Part shown: piece after piece, positions 15,589 through 24,588 of the stretch
How positions within the stretch are numbered: the stretch's first letter is position 1
How the letters are laid out: each line of letters starts with the position of its first letter
Assembly: GCA_030431515.1 (NCBI GenBank)
Contig: JAUIIX010000037.1
Coordinates: 1 to 32,785, forward strand
DNA length: 32,785 nucleotides
DNA from: a bacterium
GTDB taxonomy: Bacteria; Bacteroidota; Ignavibacteria; Kapaibacteriales; UBA2268
Direction: 5' to 3'
Notes under the pieces: model-generated
The model's database searches: none
Told to the model about the DNA's origin: nothing
The model's input: only the letters and a program-made list of their open reading frames with translations
Position numbers and translations under genes: made by a program

Positions 15589-16725
15589 ATGTTGTATGAA
15601 TTATTAGTTTGGATACATAAAACTTTTGGAACTCCTGGCTTTGGAGTATTCCAATATATTACATTTAGAAGTGCTGCTGCAGCTATTACTGCTTTGATAA
15701 TTAGTTTTGTATTAGGTCCGAAAATTATAAAATTATTAAAAAGAAAACAGATTGGCGAACAAGCAAAAGCCGAGTTGCAAGGTATTGGATTGCATGTAAA
15801 TAAAGCAGGTACTCCTACAATGGGTGGCTTGATTGTGTTAAGCTCTGTTTTAATTCCTTCTTTACTTTGGGCAGACTTATCTAATATGTTTATAATATTA
15901 GTGCTTCTAACAACTGTTTGGATGGGAGCAGTTGGTTTCTTAGATGATTATTTAAAAGTAATTAAAAAATATAAAAAAGGGCTTGTTGGTCGATATAAAA
16001 TTATTGGACAAATATCAATTGGTGTAATTGTAGCGAGTGTGATTTATTTCTTCCCAGATTCTTTTTCGCCTTCCTTTCATAATTACAATACTTTAGCAAC
16101 TATTCCTTTTGCAAAAAATATGAATTTTGATTATAAAGAAGTCTTTATATATATACCAGCAGTGATATTTATAATAACTGCAACTTCTAACGCAGTTAAT
16201 CTAACTGATGGATTAGATGGACTTGCAATTGGAACAGTTGGTATTGCTGCTTTATGTTTTGCAATTATAGCTTATGTTAGTGGTAATGTGAATTTCTCTG
16301 ATTATTTGAATATAATGTATATCGAAGGTTCTGGCGAACTTACTATATTCACAGCCGCATTAGTAGGAGCATCATTAGGTTTTCTATGGTTTAATTCCTA
16401 CCCAGCACAGATATTTATGGGAGATACAGGTTCACTGGCATTAGGTGGTGCTTTAGGTACTTTAGCGATATTACTTAAAAAAGAATTTATTCTACCTATA
16501 ATTGGTGGAATATTTTTTGCTGAAACTATTTCTGTGATTTTACAAGTTACTTATTTTAGATATACCAAGAAAAAGTATGGAGAAGGAAGAAGGATTTTTA
16601 GAGTTGCTCCAATACATCATCATTTTGAAAAAGTTGGATGGCATGAATCTAAAATTGTAACAAGATTTTATATTATGGCAGTAATGCTTGCTATAATTGC
16701 AATGGCAACATTCAAGGTTCGTTAA
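15589..16725 (+). CDS. mraY: Phospho-N-acetylmuramoyl-pentapeptide-transferase
   Basis: A 378-residue integral membrane enzyme with about ten transmembrane segments that makes lipid I from UDP-MurNAc-pentapeptide and undecaprenyl phosphate in peptidoglycan synthesis. Motifs: G-T-P-T-M-G-G; F-L-D-D-Y (catalytic Asp pair); N-L-T-D-G-L-D-G-L; F-M-G-D-T-G-S-L-A-L-G; and A-P-I-H-H-H-F-E near the C-terminus. The length and the lengthened N-terminus resemble Bacteroidetes/Chlorobi MraY. It is not flanked by murD, murF or ftsW as in the usual dcw cluster. Instead it sits between metG and trkH, overlapping trkH by one base (TAATG). Confidence 0.95.
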   Translation: MLYELLVWIHKTFGTPGFGVFQYITFRSAAAAITALIISFVLGPKIIKLLKRKQIGEQAKAELQGIGLHVNKAGTPTMGGLIVLSSVLIPSLLWADLSNMFIILVLLTTVWMGAVGFLDDYLKVIKKYKKGLVGRYKIIGQISIGVIVASVIYFFPDSFSPSFHNYNTLATIPFAKNMNFDYKEVFIYIPAVIFIITATSNAVNLTDGLDGLAIGTVGIAALCFAIIAYVSGNVNFSDYLNIMYIEGSGELTIFTAALVGASLGFLWFNSYPAQIFMGDTGSLALGGALGTLAILLKKEFILPIIGGIFFAETISVILQVTYFRYTKKKYGEGRRIFRVAPIHHHFEKVGWHESKIVTRFYIMAVMLAIIAMATFKVR

Positions 16726-18473
16726 TGTTGATATTAAATTTAATAAGTAGATTAATAAGTGTATCTGCCTTTGGGCTATTAATATATGACTTTGGATTTA
16801 ACACATCTTTAGAAACAAGTGATTTTCTACAATATTTTTACTTTTCTATATTAATATTATTTATTGTAATAGAAAGTGTTAGAATATTTAATAATATTTT
16901 AGAAACAAAATGGATAAATTTTTTAGAACCCTTGATTCCATTTATTACTGTTGTATTAATTTTATATAATTCTTTTGAATTAAATATAAGATTTACAGAA
17001 TCTGTAAGACAGTATCAGTTCCTTTACATTCTTTCGATGTTTATTATTATAATACCTGAACTTATATCATTTATTTCACATTTATATAAACAAAAGTTCA
17101 GTCCTGCAATTTTATTTGTAGGTTCATTTAAATTATTAATAATCATTGGAAGTTTACTCCTTTTACTACCTAACGCTACAACTACTCACTCGTTGAGTAT
17201 TGTAGATGCTGTATTTACAAGTACATCAGCAGTTTGTGTAACTGGGTTAATTGTTTTGGACACGGGAAAAGATTTTACTTTATTTGGTCAAACTATTATA
17301 TTAGTATTAATACAATTAGGTGGGCTTGGAATGTTAACTTTAACAAGTTTCTTTGCTTACTTTTTTAGAGGAACTTCCTCATATCAAGAAAACTTATACT
17401 TGAAAGATTTTTTATCTTCTAATGAAATGAGTGGATTATTAAGTTTTGCCTTGAAAATTGTATTATTTACATTAATTATTGAAATTATTGGTGCATTTTT
17501 CATTTACATAAATATTCCAGTAAGTGAATATCCAAATTTATTTGATAGAGTATATTTTGCAATATTTCACTCTGTATCAGCGTTTTGTAATGCTGGTTTT
17601 TCTACTTTATCTAACAATATGTATGCAGAAATGTTTAGATTTAACTATAACATTCATTTAATGTTAACAGTATTATTTATAGTTGGTGGTTTAGGATATG
17701 CAGTAATATTTAACGTATTCAAATACATTAAAGTGAAAGTTGTAACTTTATATAAAAAATATGTATTGAAAGTATTAAATTATCAAAAATCAATAAATAT
17801 ATTAACTTTAAATACTAAAATAGTTTTATTATCAAGTTCGGTCTTATTACTGATTGGTACAATTTCATTTTTCTTTGCAGAATACAACAATACTTTGGTT
17901 GAACATACTACTTTTACAGGTAAATTTATAACATCACTTTTTGGAGGTGCTTCTCCAAGAACAGCAGGATTTAATACTGTAGATCTATCTCAATTAACTA
18001 TGCCTACTATAATGATAACTATACTATTGATGTGGATTGGAGCTTCTCCTGCCTCAACAGGTGGTGGTATTAAAACGAGTACATTTGCTTTGGCAATATT
18101 AAATTTAGTAGCTACGGTAACAGGGAAAAATAGAATTGAAATTGGAACAAGAGAAATACCACAAGTATCTGTAAATAGAGCTTTTTCTATTATGTTAATT
18201 TCACTTTTTGTTTTAGGTATATCTATTGTATTAATATCATCAATTGACAAAGATATTGAGTTTTTATCAATTGCATTTGAATGTTTTTCTGCATATTCAA
18301 CAGTTGGGTTAAGTCTTGGTATCACAGGTATTTTAAGTGATGAGAGTAAAATTATATTAGTTTTTGTTATGTTTATTGGTAGAGTAGGAGCTATAAACAT
18401 TTTAATTGGCTTATTAAGACAAATTCAAAGTTTGCCGTATAAGTATCCTCAAGAATCAGTTATTATAAATTAA
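16725..18473 (+). CDS. trkH: TrkH/KtrB-type potassium channel subunit with N-terminal membrane extension
   Basis: A 582-residue inner-membrane potassium uptake protein. The core (about residue 130 onward) has four pore loops with the selectivity-filter glycines: S-A-V-C-V-T-G-L, S-A-F-C-N-A-G-F-S, S-P-R-T-A-G-F-N and S-A-Y-S-T-V-G-L-S. The first ~125 residues add about four hydrophobic segments that standard KtrB (about 450 residues) lacks. The cognate RCK regulator follows nine bases downstream, so the pair forms a Ktr/Trk system in which cytosolic nucleotide binding gates the channel. The ATG overlaps the mraY stop, implying coupling. Confidence 0.92.
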   Translation: MLILNLISRLISVSAFGLLIYDFGFNTSLETSDFLQYFYFSILILFIVIESVRIFNNILETKWINFLEPLIPFITVVLILYNSFELNIRFTESVRQYQFLYILSMFIIIIPELISFISHLYKQKFSPAILFVGSFKLLIIIGSLLLLLPNATTTHSLSIVDAVFTSTSAVCVTGLIVLDTGKDFTLFGQTIILVLIQLGGLGMLTLTSFFAYFFRGTSSYQENLYLKDFLSSNEMSGLLSFALKIVLFTLIIEIIGAFFIYINIPVSEYPNLFDRVYFAIFHSVSAFCNAGFSTLSNNMYAEMFRFNYNIHLMLTVLFIVGGLGYAVIFNVFKYIKVKVVTLYKKYVLKVLNYQKSINILTLNTKIVLLSSSVLLLIGTISFFFAEYNNTLVEHTTFTGKFITSLFGGASPRTAGFNTVDLSQLTMPTIMITILLMWIGASPASTGGGIKTSTFALAILNLVATVTGKNRIEIGTREIPQVSVNRAFSIMLISLFVLGISIVLISSIDKDIEFLSIAFECFSAYSTVGLSLGITGILSDESKIILVFVMFIGRVGAINILIGLLRQIQSLPYKYPQESVIIN

Positions 18474-18482
18474 GGTTTAATT

Positions 18483-19172
18483 ATGAAAGTAATAATATTT
18501 GGAATGGGAAATTTTGGTTCATCTTTGGCTATTCAAATGGCTGAAATGGGTCATGAAATTATTGCTATTGATTATGATATGCAAAAGGTTGAACAAGTTA
18601 AGGATAAAGTAACTCATACAATTTGTTTAGATTCAACAAATATGAATGCACTCAAAAGTTTACCCTTAAATGATACTGATATTGCAGTGATTGCTATTGG
18701 TGAAAATGAAGGTGCATCAATAATGACTACTGCTAACCTTAAAACTCTAAATGTAAAAAGAATAATATCAAGGTCAATTTCATCAACTCAAGAGACTGTA
18801 TTAGAAGCAATGGGTGTAACAGAAATTGTACAGCCAGAACAAGATGCAGCTGAAAGACTTGCTAAAAAATTAAATTTAAAACTTGCAGTAGAGTCATTTG
18901 ATTTAGACCAAGATTATTCAATTGTAGAATTGAATTTACCACCTGGCTTAGCAGGAAAATCATTAGCAGAATTAGATTTGAGAAAAATGTTTGGAATTAA
19001 TATTGTAACTATTATTCGTAAAAAGGAAAAGAAAAACTTATTAGGTGTAAATAGAATTCAATATATGTCTGAAGGTGTAGTAGGACCAAGCACTAAACTT
19101 GTGGAAGATGATCTTTTAGTTGTATTTGGGTCGAATGATAATATTATGAAATTCTGTAATAGTAAAGAATAA
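18483..19172 (+). CDS. trkA: TrkA/KtrA potassium uptake regulator (RCK protein)
   Basis: A 229-residue cytosolic protein with one RCK_N Rossmann domain (about 1-120; G-M-G-N-F-G at the start and I-D-Y-D closing beta 2, the NAD(H)/ATP-binding signature) and one RCK_C domain (about 140-225). Single-RCK length matches KtrA rather than the double-length E. coli TrkA. It forms an octameric ring on the membrane subunit encoded just upstream and controls potassium flux. The transcription unit ends in the perfect hairpin at 19169-19194. Confidence 0.93.
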   Translation: MKVIIFGMGNFGSSLAIQMAEMGHEIIAIDYDMQKVEQVKDKVTHTICLDSTNMNALKSLPLNDTDIAVIAIGENEGASIMTTANLKTLNVKRIISRSISSTQETVLEAMGVTEIVQPEQDAAERLAKKLNLKLAVESFDLDQDYSIVELNLPPGLAGKSLAELDLRKMFGINIVTIIRKKEKKNLLGVNRIQYMSEGVVGPSTKLVEDDLLVVFGSNDNIMKFCNSKE

Positions 19173-19194
19173 ACTCTCCAAAAGGAGAGTTTAT
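19169..19194. terminator. Bidirectional terminator between trkA and thiolase
   Basis: ATAAACTCTCC, four A, GGAGAGTTTAT: a perfect 11-bp stem that starts inside the trkA stop region, with TTTAT after it on the plus strand. It is shared by the convergent thiolase gene. Confidence 0.8.
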
Positions 19195-19204
19195 TTATAT
19201 TAAC

Positions 19205-20410
19205 TTATACTCTTTGAATTATTATTGCGTACCCTTGACCAACTCCGACACACAAAGTACATAAAGCAAATTCTTTATCTTTTTCTATCAATTCATGCAT
19301 TGCTGTTAGAACTAATCTTGTACCTGTTACTCCTAATGGATGACCAATAGCAATAGCTCCACCATTTGGGTTTATTCGAGGGTCATTATCATCAAGCCCC
19401 CATTGTCTAATACATGCAAGACCTTGAGCGGCGAATGCCTCATTAAGTTCAATAATATCAATGTCATTCCAACTTAACTTAGCTCTATTAAGTGCTTTAT
19501 TAGCTGCTTCAACAGGACCAATTCCCATTATTCTTGGCTCAACTCCAACAGCCGCTGAAGTAATAATTTTAACTTTAGGAGTTAATCCATATTTTTCAAG
19601 TGCTTCTTCTGATACAACTAATGTCGCTGCTGCTCCATCATTTATACCTGATGAATTTCCAGCAGTTACAGAACCACCTTTCTTGAAGGCAGGATTAAGA
19701 CCAGAAAGTGCTTCAATTGTTGTTGAAGGTCTTATAAATTCATCTTTATTAAAAATAATCGGATCTTTTTTTCTTTGAGGTATTTCAACAGCAACTATTT
19801 CTCTTTCAAATCTTCCAGAATTTAATGCAGCACTTGCTTTTTGTTGAGAATTAAATGCAAACTTATCTTGGTCTTCTCTTGAAATATTAAACTGTTCTGC
19901 AACATTTTCAGCAGTTACACCCATTGGATCAGATCCATAAACAGAATGTAAGTTAGGATTAACAAATCTCCAACCAATTGCAGTATCAAAAATTTGAGCA
20001 TCTCTACCAAAAGCACTTCCTGATTTAGATAGAACATAGGGAGCTCTTGTCATTGATTCAACACCACCTGCAATATAGATATCCCCTTCATTTGCTTTGA
20101 TAGAACGTGACGCATTAGCAATTGATGCCATTCCAGAAGAACAAAGCCGATTGACAGTTTCACCAGGAACATTTACAGGTAATCCTGCCAAAAGTAAAGA
20201 CATTCTTGCTACATCACGATTATCTTCACCTGCTTGATTAGCACAACCTAAGATAACATCATCAATTTGAGTTTGATCTAAACTTGGGTTTCTATTTACT
20301 AATTCTTTAATTACAATCGCAGCCAAATCATCAGGTCTAACACTTGACAATGCTCCACTAAATTTACCAATCCCAGTTCTAATACCATCAACTATATAAG
20401 CATTTTTCAT
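19205..20410 (-). CDS. Thiolase (acetyl-CoA C-acyltransferase), PcaF/PaaJ-like
   Basis: A 401-residue cytosolic thiolase. The nucleophile Cys90 lies in N-R-L-C-S-S-G-M, the His base in G-G-A-I-A-I-G-H-P-L-G, and the second Cys in L-C-V-G-V-G-Q-G. Exact length 401, the I-G-W-R-F-V-N-P stretch and C-x-G-V-G-Q-G favour the 3-oxoadipyl-CoA thiolase branch (PcaF/PaaJ) over generic AtoB. The neighbours give no aromatic-degradation context, so a general beta-ketothiolase in fatty acid metabolism is equally possible. It follows the FAD-only oxidoreductase gene by 25 bp in a minus-strand set. Confidence 0.9.
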   Translation of the reverse strand: MKNAYIVDGIRTGIGKFSGALSSVRPDDLAAIVIKELVNRNPSLDQTQIDDVILGCANQAGEDNRDVARMSLLLAGLPVNVPGETVNRLCSSGMASIANASRSIKANEGDIYIAGGVESMTRAPYVLSKSGSAFGRDAQIFDTAIGWRFVNPNLHSVYGSDPMGVTAENVAEQFNISREDQDKFAFNSQQKASAALNSGRFEREIVAVEIPQRKKDPIIFNKDEFIRPSTTIEALSGLNPAFKKGGSVTAGNSSGINDGAAATLVVSEEALEKYGLTPKVKIITSAAVGVEPRIMGIGPVEAANKALNRAKLSWNDIDIIELNEAFAAQGLACIRQWGLDDNDPRINPNGGAIAIGHPLGVTGTRLVLTAMHELIEKDKEFALCTLCVGVGQGYAIIIQRV

Positions 20411-20435
20411 ATTTTTTAAATTCTCTTTTTTTTAT

Positions 20436-21050
20436 TTAAACTTCATTCTTATCATGTACAACTTTCCAAGAACCTGCCCATTTTGAAATTATATGTACTC
20501 CTACTTGACTTCCACTTCCCGCTACTATATCCCATTGACTAGAAACACCAGAAAGTAAACCACAAACATATAAATTATCTCTAACTTTAAAGTCAGTATT
20601 CTCTATTGAAACTCGAGTTGGATTTTCACTCCTTTCAAATTCTTTTAATGGAACATCTAAACCTTTAATATTCCACCGCCTAAATCCAGTAGCTAAAACT
20701 AAGTTGTCACTTACAACAAATTCTTTGTTTTTATCTTCAAAATCACGATATTCAATAACATAATCTTTGTCTTCAGAAATATGTTTAACATTACCTTCAA
20801 CAAATTTTATATTAGGAAAATTCTCAAGTTTACTTTTAGTTAGTTCTAAAGCTTCTTTGCCTTCAATACCAAAAGGTAAACCAGAAACATTATGAAATTT
20901 CGCTTTCAAAGCATCACTATGTCCTGCATCAATTATAATTATATTTCTATTCATAGCTTCTTCTAAGTGTTTCGAAGCACTTGCAATTATAAAAGCTGCT
21001 GACAGACCTGCAGGTCCACCACCGATTATTGCTACATCATATTTATTCAT
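20436..21050 (-). CDS. Small FAD-dependent oxidoreductase (thioredoxin-reductase-like, FAD domain only)
   Basis: A 204-residue flavoprotein. The N-terminal dinucleotide site is V-A-I-I-G-G-G-P-A-G-L-S-A-A; the middle A-T-G-F motif and the C-terminal V-C-G-L-L-S-G ... G-S-G-S-Q-V-G-V segment match the FAD half of thioredoxin-reductase-like proteins. The inserted NADPH domain (normally about 120 residues) and the C-x-x-C redox pair are absent, so it cannot act as a normal thioredoxin reductase. Electron donor and acceptor are unknown. Its ATG directly follows the stop codon of the upstream basic protein gene (no gap), which implies translational coupling. Confidence 0.75.
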   Translation of the reverse strand: MNKYDVAIIGGGPAGLSAAFIIASASKHLEEAMNRNIIIIDAGHSDALKAKFHNVSGLPFGIEGKEALELTKSKLENFPNIKFVEGNVKHISEDKDYVIEYRDFEDKNKEFVVSDNLVLATGFRRWNIKGLDVPLKEFERSENPTRVSIENTDFKVRDNLYVCGLLSGVSSQWDIVAGSGSQVGVHIISKWAGSWKVVHDKNEV

Positions 21051-21716
21051 TTATACAAATGACCCTTGATTATCTGAATTACTTTGATTCTTTTTTCTAA
21101 AATAATTTCTAATGAAATAAACTACTATACCAATCACAATTAATGTCATTAGCAACTTACTAAATGAAAAAGTAGGCGGATAAACAGATACTGTTCCGTC
21201 AGCATTTTCAACATAATTTGGTCTGGAATAATAAAAAGCAGGGTGAAAAGGCATCATCCATAACATTGAAGTATGTCCCATCATATATCCAGTCATCAAG
21301 CCAGATGAATAGCCACCATAATGGTGCATTACATAGTTAGTTTGCTGACCAGTTGCACTTGCTTTAGTAACTGGTTGAGTTTTTGTTGGTACGCCATATT
21401 TTTGTTTAGCTTGTTTAGATGACATTCTATTCCCGCCAAAACTTGGTCTTTTGGGAGAAGCTTTTGGAGTACTTTTAGCTCTTGAAGCTGAACGTTTTGG
21501 AGTTGATCTTGATTTAGAACGAGAGCCACCAAAACTACGTCTTGAGCCACCAAATCCACGACCACCTCTACGTAAATCTAATTTTTCTTGCCAACTACCT
21601 AAATTAGAGATATTAGATGAAATATCACTTAAATTATTTAGCACAACATTAGCACTAGTGTTTTCTAAACTTAATATCAAGAAAATACTTAAAAATAAAA
21701 CAGTTAATTTGCTCAT
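21051..21716 (-). CDS. Secreted basic Gly/Arg/Ser-rich protein with one membrane anchor
   Basis: A 221-residue protein in four parts. It has a signal peptide (about 1-22). A very basic low-complexity stretch follows (about 48-110) of Arg, Gly, Ser and Lys-Pro repeats, for example R-R-G-G-R-G-F-G-G-S and S-P-K-R. Next comes a Met/Tyr/His/Gly-rich segment (about 130-165, with M-H-H-Y-G-G-Y and G-Y-M-M-G-H). Last is a transmembrane helix (about 183-202) followed by a short Lys/Asn tail. This suggests a periplasm-facing basic domain tethered to the inner membrane. Function is unknown; binding of nucleic acid, anionic polymer or metal (Met/His-rich part) are all conjectures. It is first in the set with the flavoprotein and thiolase. 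Confidence 0.65.
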   Translation of the reverse strand: MSKLTVLFLSIFLILSLENTSANVVLNNLSDISSNISNLGSWQEKLDLRRGGRGFGGSRRSFGGSRSKSRSTPKRSASRAKSTPKASPKRPSFGGNRMSSKQAKQKYGVPTKTQPVTKASATGQQTNYVMHHYGGYSSGLMTGYMMGHTSMLWMMPFHPAFYYSRPNYVENADGTVSVYPPTFSFSKLLMTLIVIGIVVYFIRNYFRKKNQSNSDNQGSFV

Positions 21717-21974
21717 ACTATAAATTATACTTTGTTAATAAAACAATAATATTAATAAGACGAAACAAAATTAAAATTGTTTCTTTTGATTACAAAAGTG
21801 TTGATATGTATTTATAAAATTTTCAATACGACATTAGTATTTTCAAAATCTACTTTCATCAGATTAATTTGAAAGTATTGAATATTTATCAATACCTCAT
21901 ATCTTTAAAAATAAATTAAAAATATTCTAAAATAAAAAACTTTATAAAAACTATTATTATATTAATTTTGCCTT

Positions 21975-22081
21975 GTCATTCTGAACTTGTTTCAGAATCT
22001 TTTATTTTGTCATTTAGTGCGTAGCTTGGAATCCTTCATTCTAAAAAAGAGAATGTCATTCTGAGCGAATGTGAAGAATCT
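21975..22081. repeat. Three REP-like 26-bp repeats
   Basis: Units at 21975-22000, 22009-22034 (degenerate) and 22055-22081 begin GTCATT and end GAATCT or a close form. The first holds a 7-bp inverted repeat ATTCTGA/TCAGAAT; between the second and third, CATTCT/AGAATG pairs at 22037-22055. Similar GTCATTCTGA...GAATCT elements are scattered between genes in many Bacteroidetes and related genomes. The rest of the 797-base gap (21717-22513) is AT-rich, with an imperfect duplication of 'ACTGCAAAAACTGCAAA' type sequence at about 22130-22160 and 22213-22260. No gene I trust lies there. Confidence 0.65.
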
Positions 22082-22441
22082 CCCAAGAATGTCAAACGTA
22101 ATTCTTAACCAGTTCTTTGAAAAACAAAAAAACACCAATTTTACTGCAAAAACTGCAAAAACTTCATAAAGCAATAAATAATAACAAATTAGAAATAATA
22201 AAAAGGGTAAAAAACACCAAATTACATAAAAAAATGACTGCAAAAAACTGCAAATACTGCAATTTTCTGCAAATTTTTTCAGACGAAGGAAAACACAAAA
22301 AAATCAGCGAAGCTAAAAAAAGTACAAAATCTACAATGGGTTGCAGACCATTGAAAATATCTAAAAAACAACTTATTTTAAATCAACTAAACAGTAGATA
22401 AAGTACATCTAAAAGAGGAATTTTAAAATAAAATTTTTATA

Positions 22442-22470
22442 TTGACTTTTTAAAATTTAATTAATAAATA
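22442..22470 (+). promoter_or_regulatory. Candidate sigma-70-type promoter of rsfS-argS
   Basis: TTGACT (22442-22447), 17 bases, TAAATA (22465-22470). The predicted start near 22477 is about 37 bases before the chosen rsfS start codon. Confidence 0.4.
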
Positions 22471-22513
22471 TTTCTTAATTTTGTACTTTGCTAAATGTAT
22501 AAATGGAGATTTT

Positions 22514-22942
22514 TTGAAAGAAAATCAAGTAAATGCAGAACATTCAGACGATTTAAAGTTAGCTATTCTAACAGCTCAACTTTGTCAAGACAAATTAGCT
22601 GAAAATGTTTTTATTATGGGTTTGAAAAATATTGAATCAGCACCAACAGATTACTTTGTAATTTGTTCTTGTGATTCAGCACCTCAAGTTGATTCTATTT
22701 GTGATTTAATTACTAATACAACATCGACTTACAAACTACAAAAACCGCATATAGAAGGTAGAGAAAGTTTAGAGTGGGTTCTTTTAGATTATTTTGATGT
22801 AGTAGTACATATAATGTTAAAAGAAGTTAGAGAGTTATATAAATTAGAGAAGTTGTGGGGAGACGCAGAATTTTATACAGTAAATGATGATGCAGATTTA
22901 TTACCACTCAAATTTGATGAAATTTTAAGGATTTTTGATTAA
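22514..22942 (+). CDS. rsfS: Ribosomal silencing factor RsfS (DUF143)
   Basis: A 143-residue cytosolic factor (Iojap/DUF143 family) that binds ribosomal protein uL14 and blocks subunit joining in slow growth. Family features: the A-P-T-D-Y-F-V-I-C-S-C stretch, the E-G-R-E-S-L-E-W-V-L-L-D-Y segment, and F-D-V-V-V-H-I-M with the L-x-K-L-W-G-D-A end. I chose the TTG at 22514 because GGAG lies five bases before it; an upstream TTG at 22481 lacks such a site and falls at the predicted transcription start. The stop overlaps the argS ATG (TAATG). A nicotinate-nucleotide adenylyltransferase gene often accompanies rsfS but is not here. Confidence 0.88.
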   Translation: MKENQVNAEHSDDLKLAILTAQLCQDKLAENVFIMGLKNIESAPTDYFVICSCDSAPQVDSICDLITNTTSTYKLQKPHIEGRESLEWVLLDYFDVVVHIMLKEVRELYKLEKLWGDAEFYTVNDDADLLPLKFDEILRIFD

Positions 22943-24588
22943 TGGAAAAAGATTATCTATTAGGCATTTTTAAAGCAGCACTAAGTAAATTAGGTATTGA
23001 TAATATTGAAGATATAACTTTTGAATCACCAAATAATCCAGAATTTGGAGATATTGCTACGAATATTGCTATGCAAATGGCAAGAGAGCTAAAAAAGAAT
23101 CCTCGAATTATCGCTCAAGAAATTATTGACAACTTAGATTACAATAAAGATGTAATCGAAAGAGTTGACATTGCAGGTGCTGGATTTATTAATATCAAGT
23201 TTTCTCCAGTTTTTTATGATGTTTTATTTGAAAAAATTAGACAAAGTGGAATAGACTATGGAAAACAAAAAATAGGTAATGGAATAAAAGTTAATGTAGA
23301 GTATGTTAGTGCTAATCCAACTGGATTATTACACTTAGGGCATGGTAGAAATGCAGTAGTAGGGGATACAGTAGCCAATTTATTTGAATGGATGGGATAT
23401 GATGTTACTCGCGAATATTATTTTAATAACGCTGGTAATCAAATGAATAATTTGGGAAAATCGATATATGCAAGATATAATCAAATCGATAATCCAGATT
23501 TTCCTTTACCTGAAAATGCTTATCATGGTGAGTATATCACTAATATTGCGAATGATTTATACAAATCATCTCCTACTAAATATAAAGACTTAGAAGATGA
23601 TTCACCTTTACACGCTGAACTAATTAAAGCGGGTGAAGTGTGGTGCTTTGAGAAAATTAAAAATACTCTAAAAAAATTAAAGATAACTCAAGATGTATTT
23701 TATAATGAAGATTCATTATATACCGAAGGAAAAGTTGATGAAGTATTAAAAACTTTAAAAGAAAAGGGCTTATCTTATGAAAAAGATGGAGCGGTTTGGT
23801 TAAAATTATCAGAGATGGGATTAGACCAAGATAGAGTAATAGTAAAATCAACTGGAGAAGCGACTTATAGATTGCCAGACATAGCTTATCACATTGAAAA
23901 ATTTAAACGTGGATTTGATATTATTGTTGATGTTTTTGGAGCAGACCACATTGCTACAATACCTGACGTTATGCAAACAGTTGAGCATTTAGGATATGAT
24001 AAAGAGAAAATAAGTGTATTAATACATCAGTTTGTTACACTTACTGAAAATGGTAAGCAAGTAAAAATGTCTAAGCGTACTGGTAAAAGTTATACTTTAG
24101 ATGATTTATTAGATGAAGTAGGAGAAGATGTAGTACGATTTTTCTTCATAATGCGTAGTATTTCAACGCACTTAGAATTTGATTTAGCAATTGCAAAAGA
24201 GCAAAGTGATAAAAATCCAGTGTTTTACTTGCAATATGCTCACGCTCGTGCTTGTTCAATATTTTCAAAAGCAAATGAACAAGGTGTTTCTCTTAATAAT
24301 GATTATAATTATAAATTACTTACAGATGAAGCAGAAGTTAATTTAATAAAGCAATTAATTAAATTCCCTGAATTAATTTCTATTTCTTGTGATAAAAGAG
24401 AAGCACATATTTTAACAGAATATTTAAAAGAAGTAGCATCAGCATTCCATAAGTTTTTCCATAATTGTCGAATACTTGACTCCGAACAAGATATAAGAGA
24501 TGCAAGATTGCAATTAGTAGAAATGACAAGAATTGTAATGAAAAATGGACTTACAATACTTGGGATAAATGCTCCTGAAAAGATGTAA
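22942..24588 (+). CDS. argS: Arginyl-tRNA synthetase
   Basis: A 548-residue class I synthetase that charges tRNA-Arg. It has the N-terminal tRNA D-loop-binding domain (about 1-100); the HIGH motif as N-P-T-G-L-L-H-L-G-H-G-R-N; the KMSKS loop as V-K-M-S-K-R-T-G; and the DALR-type C-terminal anticodon domain with Q-Y-A-H-A-R and the ending R-I-V-M-K-N-G-L-T-I-L-G. It is coupled to rsfS by a one-base overlap. Its stop codon abuts the stop of the convergent lipoprotein gene with no base between, so transcripts from both sides must overlap. Confidence 0.96.
   Translation: MEKDYLLGIFKAALSKLGIDNIEDITFESPNNPEFGDIATNIAMQMARELKKNPRIIAQEIIDNLDYNKDVIERVDIAGAGFINIKFSPVFYDVLFEKIRQSGIDYGKQKIGNGIKVNVEYVSANPTGLLHLGHGRNAVVGDTVANLFEWMGYDVTREYYFNNAGNQMNNLGKSIYARYNQIDNPDFPLPENAYHGEYITNIANDLYKSSPTKYKDLEDDSPLHAELIKAGEVWCFEKIKNTLKKLKITQDVFYNEDSLYTEGKVDEVLKTLKEKGLSYEKDGAVWLKLSEMGLDQDRVIVKSTGEATYRLPDIAYHIEKFKRGFDIIVDVFGADHIATIPDVMQTVEHLGYDKEKISVLIHQFVTLTENGKQVKMSKRTGKSYTLDDLLDEVGEDVVRFFFIMRSISTHLEFDLAIAKEQSDKNPVFYLQYAHARACSIFSKANEQGVSLNNDYNYKLLTDEAEVNLIKQLIKFPELISISCDKREAHILTEYLKEVASAFHKFFHNCRILDSEQDIRDARLQLVEMTRIVMKNGLTILGINAPEKM

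Noticed and set aside
17990-18400. 136-residue minus-strand ORF
   Set aside because: Complement of trkH; no signal of its own.
21329-21723. ORFs in other frames of the basic protein gene (minus 21329-21565 and plus 21451-21723)
   Set aside because: Low-complexity repeat DNA opens several frames; only 21051-21716 has a signal peptide and a membrane anchor.
22117-22401. Lys-rich 94-residue plus-strand ORF, and a minus-strand ORF at 22010-22243
   Set aside because: Low-complexity, built on repeated CTGCAAA-type sequence, overlapping each other and the REP-like units, with no ribosome-binding site or recognisable domain.
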